In this document: positions 57,404 to 64,000 of the stretch, one piece after another
How positions within the stretch are numbered: the stretch's first letter is position 1
Layout of the letters: each line of letters starts with the position of its first letter
DNA from: an unidentified bacterial endosymbiont
Lineage (GTDB): Bacteria; Pseudomonadota; Gammaproteobacteria; Enterobacterales; Enterobacteriaceae
Direction of reading: 5' to 3'
NCBI RefSeq assembly: GCF_918797525.1
Contig: NZ_OU963893.1
Coordinates: 1,054,001 to 1,118,000, forward strand
Length of the DNA: 64,000 bases
Translations under genes and position numbers: made by a program
Notes under the pieces: model-generated
What the model was told of the DNA's origin: nothing
What the model saw: only the letters and a program-made list of their open reading frames with translations
Database searches by the model: none

Positions 57404-58444
57404 TTACGGTGCCGGATAGGTATAGATTTGGTGCACGGCTTCAATCCCGGCTAACACCTCATCGCTCAGGTTCAGATGGAAACTGTCAATGTTAGTTTTC
57501 AACTGGTCCAGTGTTGTCGCACCCAGCAGGGTACTGGCGACAAACGGCTGACGACGCACGAAGGCCAGCGCCATCTGTGCCGGGTCGAGACCGTGACGCT
57601 TCGCGATATCCACATAGGCCGCAACGGCTTTTTGTGTCTGCTCACCGCTATAACGGGTAAAGCGGCTGAAGAGGGTATTACGCGCTCCGGCAGGCTTCGC
57701 GCCGTTCAGGTATTTACCCGTCAGCGTACCAAAGCCCAGGCATGAGTAAGCGAGCAATTCCACCTCCTCATACTGAGTTACCTCCGCCAGACCCACTTCA
57801 TAGCTGCGGTTCAGCAAACTGTACGGGTTCTGGATGGTGACGATGCGCGGTAGATCGTGCTTATCTGCCAGATGCAGGTAACGCATTACGCCAAACGCGG
57901 TTTCGTTAGAGACGCCAATGTAGCGGATTTTCCCCGCGCGCTGACATTCCGTTAGCGCTTCAAGCGTTTCCAGCAGGCTAACAGCAGGCGCGCTGTCGTT
58001 CCAGCTATAGCCGAGCTTGCCAAAGCAGTTGGTTGGACGCTGCGGCCAGTGAACCTGGTAGAGATCAAGATAGTCAGTCTGCAGGCGTTTCAGGCTGTCA
58101 TCCAGCGCGGCGCGGATATTTTTGCGATCGAGGATCTGGTTCGGGCGGATCCCGGCATCACTGTTACGCGAAGGTCCACTGACCTTCGAGGCGATCACCA
58201 GCTTTTCGCGGTTGCCGCGTTTTGCCAGCCAGTTGCCAACGTAGGTTTCGGTGAGCCCTTGTGTTTCCGGACGTGGAGGGACGGGGTACATTTCTGCGAC
58301 ATCAATCAGGTTAATGCCCTGGCTGACGGCATAATCGAGTTGCGCATGGGCATCGGCTTCGCTGTTTTGTTCACCAAATGTCATCGTGCCCAACCCCAGT
58401 TGGCTTATCTCCAGAGCGCTATGGGGGATACGGTGATAATGCAT
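57404..58444 (-). CDS. tas: Aldo-keto reductase Tas
   Basis: 346 residues, NADP(H)-dependent aldo-keto reductase. The catalytic tetrad is visible as DVAEMYP, VIASKVSGP and DLYQVHWPQRP (Asp, Tyr, Lys, His); the cofactor-binding GATTLDQLKTN lies near the C-terminus. E. coli Tas suppresses tyrosine auxotrophy in starved cells; its natural substrate is unknown. Transcribed from the ygdR side towards the IS4. Confidence 0.95.
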   Translation of the reverse strand: MHYHRIPHSALEISQLGLGTMTFGEQNSEADAHAQLDYAVSQGINLIDVAEMYPVPPRPETQGLTETYVGNWLAKRGNREKLVIASKVSGPSRNSDAGIRPNQILDRKNIRAALDDSLKRLQTDYLDLYQVHWPQRPTNCFGKLGYSWNDSAPAVSLLETLEALTECQRAGKIRYIGVSNETAFGVMRYLHLADKHDLPRIVTIQNPYSLLNRSYEVGLAEVTQYEEVELLAYSCLGFGTLTGKYLNGAKPAGARNTLFSRFTRYSGEQTQKAVAAYVDIAKRHGLDPAQMALAFVRRQPFVASTLLGATTLDQLKTNIDSFHLNLSDEVLAGIEAVHQIYTYPAP

Positions 58445-58546
58445 AGCCGGCTTCCTTTATTAGACATACGAACCGCGTCAGGAACTTCCCGACAAAGGAA
58501 TATAAACATGGCAGAGGGGAAGCAAAAGGGGAAGAAAAAAATCAAA

Positions 58547-58569
58547 AAGGCCAGCAAGCCACTGACCTT
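58547..58569 (-). terminator. Terminator of ygdR
   Basis: On the minus strand AAGGTCAG pairs with CTGGCCTT (one G-T pair) around a 7-base loop, followed by TTTGATTTTTTT, close behind the ygdR stop. Confidence 0.7.
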
Positions 58570-58575
58570 TAACCG

Positions 58576-58794
58576 TTATCGTTCAATAATCTGGGAAACG
58601 TCGTCGCGGTTAATTTGCATATTGTTACCCTGCTGGTCACGGTAGCTCACCAGTCCGGTATCATCGTCGACTTCGGGTTTGCCATCGGTCAGGATCATTC
58701 GTCCATCTTTTGTAGACATGACGTAATCGCTGCTACAACCCGATACCGCAAACGCTAAACCGACGGCTGAAATTAACACTGCCCATTTTTTCAT
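58576..58794 (-). CDS. ygdR: YgdI/YgdR-family lipoprotein
   Basis: 72 residues from the ATG at 58794. Signal peptide with lipobox VSGCSSD, then the short DUF903-type domain ([39 protein letters not shown]). Matches remembered E. coli YgdR. Function is not known. In E. coli ygdQ lies between mutH and ygdR; here that gene is absent. Confidence 0.93.
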   Translation of the reverse strand: MKKWAVLISAVGLAFAVSGCSSDYVMSTKDGRMILTDGKPEVDDDTGLVSYRDQQGNNMQINRDDVSQIIER

Positions 58795-58922
58795 CGTTAT
58801 CATCCTCATCTGGCTCGTATCAAATCATAGTCTAGTAATAACCTGATATTGCGACAGGAGGAAGTAGTTAAATCTTAAAAACCAGGCAATTGTGTTTAAT
58901 AGCTCGCAAAATTCGTAAAAAA

Positions 58923-59615
58923 CTAACTTTTTAGTAAAAAATGGCGAGCGAGCAGAGTGCCGGTAAAATTCTTCTTGAGATAGAAGCCGCGGGGCAAAGT
59001 CAGTATCGGTTCGCCACGTGTGCCTATCGCCTCGGTGAGGGCCTTGCTGTTTGCGGCTTTGGGACGAAGCTGTAACACTTCGCCATGGCGGGCAGTAATG
59101 CGCTCCACCTGCCCAAGCACGATCATATCCATCAGTTCTTCCCAATCCTGACTCAGTTGCCTTTCTTCATCCTCGTCAGGGCTCCAGAGCAGCGGCGCGC
59201 CAACACGGCGTTCCGCGAGAGGGATCTGACGTTCACCCTCAACCGGAACCCACAACACGCGCTTAAGTTTATGGCGAACGTGACTGGTTTCCCACGTCAC
59301 CCCGGTATTACCGGTTAATGGCGCAACGCAAACAAAGGTAGTTTCCAGGGGGTTCCCCAGCCGATCGACAGGGATGGTCTTCAGCTCAACGCCCAGAGCG
59401 GCAAAGTCTTGCTCGGGCTTACTTCCCGCGCTTGCGCCAAGCCACAGTTCAAGCAACATGCCGATCCAGCCCTTATCCCGTTTAAGATCTTGCGGGATCG
59501 GCAACCTTGCCATCGCCGCCAGCTTGCCAAGTGAGAAGCCCGCCAGACGTTGTGCCTGCTGTAGCAACTCGGTTTCGCTGGAGGGCGGTGAAAGCAAGGG
59601 GGTAAGCAAATGCAT
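58923..59615 (-). CDS. mutH: DNA mismatch repair endonuclease MutH
   Basis: 230 residues. Nicks the unmethylated strand at hemimethylated GATC after activation by MutL. The catalytic D-X6-E-X-K is exact: D70, E77, K79 in [14 protein letters not shown]. Same length class as E. coli MutH. Single gene, divergent from rppH across a 684-base gap. Confidence 0.96.
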   Translation of the reverse strand: MHLLTPLLSPPSSETELLQQAQRLAGFSLGKLAAMARLPIPQDLKRDKGWIGMLLELWLGASAGSKPEQDFAALGVELKTIPVDRLGNPLETTFVCVAPLTGNTGVTWETSHVRHKLKRVLWVPVEGERQIPLAERRVGAPLLWSPDEDEERQLSQDWEELMDMIVLGQVERITARHGEVLQLRPKAANSKALTEAIGTRGEPILTLPRGFYLKKNFTGTLLARHFLLKS

Positions 59616-59802
59616 AATAGTGACCTTTTGATTAAAAAATGAGCTAATAATTTATCCCTTGTGGATAGAGTTTAACTTTTTCTGTACTTATGTTCCATGT
59701 CTATGATTTAAATGTTTTTTTAACGTGTTTTGGACTATTGTCCCGGTGTCTGAAAACAGGTTGTTCAAATCTGGTCACTGACAATAAACAGGATCTTACA
59801 CC

Positions 59803-59945
59803 ATGTTATCCACAGAAAAATGGGATAACTGGGCATAACCCTCACTACTGTTTCCATTTACAGCCTTGACGTGCGATGAAAATCGAATTTTCAGGCAATT
59901 GGTGTCTAACTTAGTGGCACAATCTGTGGATAAAACCGATGCTGC
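59803..59945 (+). pseudogene. ygdT: ygdT-like reading frame with in-frame stop, spanning two DnaA boxes
   Basis: From ATG 59803 the frame reads MLSTEKWDNWA, TAA, then PSLLFPFTALTCDE and LVAQSVDK in the same frame, aligning without gaps to the 48-residue E. coli YgdT as I remember it. The TAA at 59836 would cut the product at 11 residues. TTATCCACA at its start (59806-59814) and TGTGGATAA near its end (59925-59933) are perfect DnaA boxes in opposite orientation. The conserved part may therefore be the DNA sites rather than a protein. Confidence 0.65.
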
Positions 59946-60130
59946 TCGATCTTTCATCAGTACTACCATCGCTGATGTGATGATCATCACGTTATCGGGC
60001 GGATAATCCGGGGGGATATAGGTAATCTTCTGAAAATAAACGTTTATTATTTTAACCCTCAGCCGGCAGTAAGGGGAGCATTTGAGGTTGTCCATCGGTA
60101 ATTCCACGCTTCTTCACAAGTATATCCACA
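59806..60130. promoter_or_regulatory. DnaA-box cluster in the mutH-rppH gap
   Basis: Perfect boxes TTATCCACA at 59806-59814 (plus) and 59925-59933 (minus), and a one-mismatch box ATATCCACA at 60122-60130. The rest of the 684-base gap is AT-rich and shows no other gene; a minus-strand frame at 59796-60107 runs across the boxes and lacks any known similarity. Confidence 0.75.
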
Positions 60131-60299
60131 GAAAAGGTGAATAAAATTGCCCTTGCTGGCGCTTATCTGTTTATAACTCGGCTGATATTTGTGAGTTATT
60201 CCAATGTTATTAGGTTACAAGCCTGAAAGAGAGTGGTTTACCGCCTCCCAGTAGTGTGAAACAATCATTCGCATATCAGGTTTAGTATGGGGTAGTCCG

Positions 60300-60830
60300 G
60301 TGATTGATGACGATGGCTACCGCCCAAACGTAGGAATAGTAATTTGTAATCGTCAGGGGCAGGTAATGTGGGCCCGGCGATATGGTCAGCACTCCTGGCA
60401 GTTCCCACAAGGTGGGATCAATTCAGGAGAGTCCCCAGAACAAGCGATGTACCGGGAGCTGTTTGAAGAAGTCGGTCTAAGCCGAAAAGATGTTCGCATC
60501 CTGGCTTCGACCCGCAACTGGTTGCGTTACAAGTTACCGAAACGTTTGGTGCGTTGGGACACAAAGCCGGTTTGTATCGGCCAGAAACAAAAATGGTTTC
60601 TATTGCAGTTAGTGGGCAACGATTCAGATATCAATATGCAAACCAGCAGTACGCCGGAATTTGATGGCTGGCGCTGGGTAAGCTACTGGTATCCTGTTCG
60701 TCAGGTCGTGTCCTTCAAGCGCGACGTTTACCGCAGGGTGATGAAAGAGTTCGCAAGTGTCGTCATGCAGCTTCAGGAGATCCCGCCTAAGCCGCAAAGC
60801 GCACCTGCCTGGCGACGTAAAAGAGGTTAA
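60300..60830 (+). CDS. rppH: RNA pyrophosphohydrolase RppH (NudH)
   Basis: 176 residues from a GTG start, as in E. coli. Removes pyrophosphate from 5'-triphosphate mRNA ends and so triggers RNase E decay. The Nudix box is [20 protein letters not shown], then VGL, at about residues 38-60. It precedes ptsP by 12 bases. Confidence 0.96.
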   Translation: MIDDDGYRPNVGIVICNRQGQVMWARRYGQHSWQFPQGGINSGESPEQAMYRELFEEVGLSRKDVRILASTRNWLRYKLPKRLVRWDTKPVCIGQKQKWFLLQLVGNDSDINMQTSSTPEFDGWRWVSYWYPVRQVVSFKRDVYRRVMKEFASVVMQLQEIPPKPQSAPAWRRKRG

Positions 60831-60842
60831 GCTACGCAAATC

Positions 60843-63089
60843 ATGCTCACCCGCTTGCGAGAAATAGTCGAGAAGGTGGCCAGTGCGCCTCGTCTGAACG
60901 AGGCGCTGAATATTCTGGTCACTGACATCTGTCTTGCGATGGAAACCGAAGTTTGTTCGGTGTATTTGGCTGACCACGATCGGCGCTGCTATTACCTGAT
61001 GGCGACGCGCGGATTAAAAAAACCCCGTGGCCGCACGGTAACGCTGGCTTTTGATGAAGGTATTGTTGGCCTGGTTGGACGGCTGGCTGAACCTATCAAC
61101 CTCGCCGATGCGCAAAAACACCCCAGTTTTAAATTTATCCCTTCCGTAAAAGAGGAACGTTTTCGCGCTTTCCTGGGTGTGCCGATCATTCAGCGTCGCC
61201 AACTGCTTGGCGTGCTGGTGGTTCAGCAGCGTGAACTGCGCCAGTATGACGAAAGCGAAGAGTCTTTCCTGGTCACGCTGGCGACCCAGATGGCTGCAAT
61301 TCTCTCCCAGTCTCAGCTTACTGCCCTGTTTGGACAATATCGTCATACGCGCATTCGTGCGCTCCCGGCCTCGCCGGGCGTGGCGATTGCCGAAGGCTGG
61401 ATGGATGCGACATTGCCTTTAATGGAGCAGGTGTATGAAGCCTCTACCCTGGATGAGGCCCTCGAGCGTGAGCGCCTGACCGCTGCACTGGAAGAGGCCG
61501 CCAACGAATTCCGTCGCTACAGCAAACGCTTTTCTGCGGGAGCGCAAAAAGAGACGGCGGCCATCTTTGACCTCTATTCACACCTGCTTTCCGATGCGCG
61601 CCTGCGCCGTGAACTTTTTGCCGAAGTGGATAAAGGCTCGGTAGCCGAATGGGCGGTTAAAAAGGTCATTGAAAAATTTGCCGAGCAATTTGCCGCGCTG
61701 ACGGAGGGTTATCTGAAGGAGCGGGCGGGAGATTTGCGTTCTTTGGGTCAGCGTTTGCTGTTCCACCTTGATGATACCATTCAGGGTTCGAATGCCTGGC
61801 CAAAACGGTTTGTACTGGTCGCGGATGAACTTTCGGCAACGACACTCGCTGAGCTGCCGCAGGACAGGCTGGCAGGCGTCGTGGTCCGCGATGGTGCCGC
61901 CAACTCCCATGCCGCTATTATGGTGCGTGCCCTCGGTATTCCTACCGTTATGGGCGCTGATATTCAGCCGTCGGTACTGCACCGACGCACGCTGGTGGTG
62001 GACGGATATCGCGGAGAACTGTTGGTCGATCCAGAGCCAGTCCTGCTCCAGGAGTACCAGCGTCTCATCAGTGAAGAAAATGAATTAAGCAAGCTGGTGG
62101 AAGATGACGTTAACCTGCCCGCGCAGCTCAAAAGCGGCGAGCGGATCAAGATCATGCTCAACGCCGGATTAAGCCCCGAACATGAAGAGAAGCTCGGCAG
62201 CCGTATTGACGGTATTGGACTGTACCGCACTGAAATCCCTTTCATGTTACAAAGCGGCTTCCCGTCTGAAGAGGAGCAGGTCGCGCAGTATCAGGGCATG
62301 TTGCAGATGTTTAATGACAAACCCGTTACGCTGCGTACCCTGGACGTCGGGGCGGATAAACAACTGCCGTACATGCCGATCAGTGAAGAAAACCCGTGCC
62401 TTGGCTGGCGTGGGATCCGCATCACCCTCGATCAGCCGGAGATCTTCCTGATCCAGGTGCGCGCCATGCTGCGTGCCAATGCGGCAACCGGGAACCTGAG
62501 CATCCTACTGCCGATGGTGACCAGTATTGACGAAATTGACGAGGCGCGACGCTTAATCGAACGTGCAGGGCGTGAAGTCGAAGAGATGATTGGCTATGCG
62601 ATCCCCAAACCGCGCATCGGGATCATGCTCGAAGTGCCGTCAATGATCTTTATGCTGCCGCAACTGGCAAACCGGATCGATTTTGTCTCAGTCGGGACCA
62701 ACGATCTGACGCAATATATTCTGGCCGTCGACCGTAACAATACGCGCGTTGCCAGTATCTACGACAACCTCCATCCTGGGGTGCTCCGGGCACTGGCGAT
62801 GATCGCCCGAGAATCGGAGCAGTATGGTCTCGACCTGCGCCTGTGCGGTGAAATGGCGGGGGATTCAATGTGTGTTGCGATCCTGATTGGCCTTGGGTAC
62901 CGCCACTTATCAATGAACGGCCGCTCGGTGGCGCGTGTGAAATATCTGTTGCGTCATATCGATATTGACGATGCCCGCGATCTGGCTAAGCGCAGCCTTG
63001 AAGCGCAGCTGGCGACGGAGGTGCGCCATCAGGTTGCCGCCTTCATGGAACGACGCGGCATGGGCGGCCTGATCCGCGGCGGGCGTTAA
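60843..63089 (+). CDS. ptsP: Phosphoenolpyruvate-protein phosphotransferase PtsP (EI-Ntr)
   Basis: 748 residues, as in E. coli. First enzyme of the nitrogen-related PTS: takes phosphate from PEP and passes it to NPr. An N-terminal GAF domain (about residues 1-165) is joined to an EI-like part with the active histidine in VRDGAANSHAAIMVRALG (about 356) and the PEP-binding core (LRTLDVGADKQLPYM; FVSVGTNDLTQYILAVDRNN). Same operon as rppH. Confidence 0.96.
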   Translation: MLTRLREIVEKVASAPRLNEALNILVTDICLAMETEVCSVYLADHDRRCYYLMATRGLKKPRGRTVTLAFDEGIVGLVGRLAEPINLADAQKHPSFKFIPSVKEERFRAFLGVPIIQRRQLLGVLVVQQRELRQYDESEESFLVTLATQMAAILSQSQLTALFGQYRHTRIRALPASPGVAIAEGWMDATLPLMEQVYEASTLDEALERERLTAALEEAANEFRRYSKRFSAGAQKETAAIFDLYSHLLSDARLRRELFAEVDKGSVAEWAVKKVIEKFAEQFAALTEGYLKERAGDLRSLGQRLLFHLDDTIQGSNAWPKRFVLVADELSATTLAELPQDRLAGVVVRDGAANSHAAIMVRALGIPTVMGADIQPSVLHRRTLVVDGYRGELLVDPEPVLLQEYQRLISEENELSKLVEDDVNLPAQLKSGERIKIMLNAGLSPEHEEKLGSRIDGIGLYRTEIPFMLQSGFPSEEEQVAQYQGMLQMFNDKPVTLRTLDVGADKQLPYMPISEENPCLGWRGIRITLDQPEIFLIQVRAMLRANAATGNLSILLPMVTSIDEIDEARRLIERAGREVEEMIGYAIPKPRIGIMLEVPSMIFMLPQLANRIDFVSVGTNDLTQYILAVDRNNTRVASIYDNLHPGVLRALAMIARESEQYGLDLRLCGEMAGDSMCVAILIGLGYRHLSMNGRSVARVKYLLRHIDIDDARDLAKRSLEAQLATEVRHQVAAFMERRGMGGLIRGGR

Positions 63090-63170
63090 GCCGCTTTCGC
63101 ACTTTCGCGGTGGGAGAAGGCGGGGTCCGGGCGCCAGCATGCACAAGACGGTATACACATCTTTTACATC

Positions 63171-63293
63171 GCAGGCGCATCCTCCGCGCCTGCCTTATGC
63201 TATGATTCGCAACTTTGGAGCCTCTGCCACCTGCAGACGCGCATTTTTACCGCTGTCCACTTTCAGCGGAATAACAAGACCTTGTGGTGACTG
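63171..63293 (+). promoter_or_regulatory. Hairpin and promoter before lgt
   Basis: GCAGGCGC/GCGCCTGC (63171-63178 and 63186-63193) form an 8-bp stem that may end the ptsP transcript. TATGCTATGATTCGC directly after it holds an extended -10 for lgt. The remaining leader of about 85 bases shows no gene. Confidence 0.5.
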
Positions 63294-64000
63294 ATGAACA
63301 GTGGTTATCTGCATTTTCCGGAGTTTGATCCGGTCATTTTCTCAGTAGGACCCGTCGCGCTTCACTGGTACGGTCTGATGTACCTGGTGGGCTTTATTTT
63401 CGCCATGTGGCTGGCGGGTCGTCGCGCCAGTCGTCCTGGCAGCGGCTGGACGAAAAACGAAGTCGAGAACCTGCTTTATGCCGGTTTCCTCGGCGTATTC
63501 CTCGGTGGCCGTATCGGCTACGTGCTGTTCTATAACTTCCCGGTGTTCCTGAGCGATCCGCTCTACCTGTTCCGCGTCTGGGATGGCGGCATGTCCTTCC
63601 ATGGCGGCCTGATTGGCGTGATCCTGGTGATGGTTATCTTTGCCAAACGCACCAAACGTAACTTCTTCCAGGTGGCTGATTTTATTGCGCCGCTGATCCC
63701 GTTTGGTCTGGGAGCCGGACGTCTTGGCAACTTCATCAACGGCGAGCTGTGGGGAAGAGTGGATCCAGGCGTATCCTATACGATGCTGTTCCCGGGCTCG
63801 CGCGCCGAAGACATGGCCTTGCTGCCGTCCCATTCTGAATGGCAATCCATTTTCGATACCTACGGTGCTCTGCCTCGCCATATGTCCCAGCTCTATGAAC
63901 TAGCGCTGGAAGGCGTGGTACTGTTTATCATTCTGAATCTGTTTATCCGCAAACCGCGTCCAATGGGGGCCGTCTCCGGCCTGTTCCTGATTGGCTACGG
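63294..64000 (+). CDS. lgt: Prolipoprotein diacylglyceryl transferase Lgt, 5' part
   Basis: Begins [20 protein letters not shown] at ATG 63294 and is cut by the window end after about 235 of roughly 290 residues. Lgt moves diacylglycerol from phosphatidylglycerol to the lipobox cysteine of prolipoproteins at the inner membrane. The Lgt signature [19 protein letters not shown] and the HGGLIG region with its essential histidine are present, with several membrane segments. In E. coli lgt also follows ptsP. Confidence 0.95.
   Translation, partial: MNSGYLHFPEFDPVIFSVGPVALHWYGLMYLVGFIFAMWLAGRRASRPGSGWTKNEVENLLYAGFLGVFLGGRIGYVLFYNFPVFLSDPLYLFRVWDGGMSFHGGLIGVILVMVIFAKRTKRNFFQVADFIAPLIPFGLGAGRLGNFINGELWGRVDPGVSYTMLFPGSRAEDMALLPSHSEWQSIFDTYGALPRHMSQLYELALEGVVLFIILNLFIRKPRPMGAVSGLFLIGY

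Noticed and set aside
59796..60107. 103-codon minus-strand frame in the mutH-rppH gap
   Set aside because: It crosses two DnaA boxes, lacks a ribosome site and has no recognisable similarity; the plus-strand ygdT-like trace explains the region better.

Overview
The window is chromosomal DNA of a member of the Enterobacteriaceae. Gene content and order match the Escherichia/Enterobacter segment around gcvTHP - xerD-dsbC-recJ-prfB-lysS - glyU - yqeFG - kduID-araE - lysA-galR - aas-lplT - mutH-rppH-ptsP-lgt. The oligogalacturonate genes, an aryl-glucoside type PTS operon, and short palindromic repeats resemble Enterobacter, Lelliottia, Leclercia or Kosakonia more than E. coli K-12. That genus-level placement is an inference from remembered gene order, not a database result.

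Layout. 1-5.7 kb: the 3' end of ubiI, the glycine cleavage operon gcvT-gcvH-gcvP, and a short scar of ygfF. 5.7-9 kb: bglA with an RpiR-type regulator, then trhA. 9-19 kb: housekeeping genes ygfZ, sdhE-ygfX, fldB, then xerD-dsbC-recJ-prfB-lysS (prfB has its programmed +1 frameshift), idi, actS (ygeR) and tRNA-Gly(CCC). 19.3-24 kb: a decayed island directly behind the tRNA. It holds an IS3 remnant apparently broken by the 5' end of a group II intron, a truncated and frameshifted Rhs core, an IS5-family element whose transposase is frameshifted by an 8-bp tandem repeat, a truncated IS256-family element, and the stub of a PAAR-like gene.

24-29 kb: yjdI-yjdJ, yqeG, a PACE-type efflux gene divergent from a LysR-type regulator, and the thiolase yqeF. 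29-41 kb: a pectin-oligomer utilisation region made of kdgM (outer membrane porin), ogl (lyase), kduI and kduD, araE, togMNAB (ABC uptake) and kdgF, with the Wzz-family gene fepE between togM and kdgF. KdgR-like palindromes stand before nearly every one of these transcription units. Together they take unsaturated oligogalacturonides through the outer membrane, import and cleave them, and convert the products towards 2-keto-3-deoxygluconate. Against the remembered E. coli order, kdgM-ogl and togMNAB-fepE-kdgF look inserted into an otherwise conserved backbone.

41-52 kb: ygeA, lysR/lysA, then a sugar operon (LacI-type regulator, PTS IIC, GH1 phospho-glycosidase, GntR-type regulator). The IIC gene is split by an IS91-family element that carries a passenger gene. 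galR and the twin small RNAs OmrB and OmrA follow. 52-64 kb: aas-lplT, an IS4 copy inside what looks like the lplT/tas terminator, tas, ygdR, mutH, an intergenic region with DnaA boxes that coincides with a ygdT-like reading frame carrying an in-frame stop, then rppH-ptsP and the start of lgt, cut by the window end.

No CRISPR array, rRNA or intact prophage was seen. The most unusual signals are the DnaA-box/ygdT overlap, the inverted tRNA D-arm copy behind glyU, the 8-bp repeat expansion in the IS5 transposase, the passenger gene of the IS91-family element, the A9 tract at the start of the GntR gene, and the altered Walker A motif of TogA.
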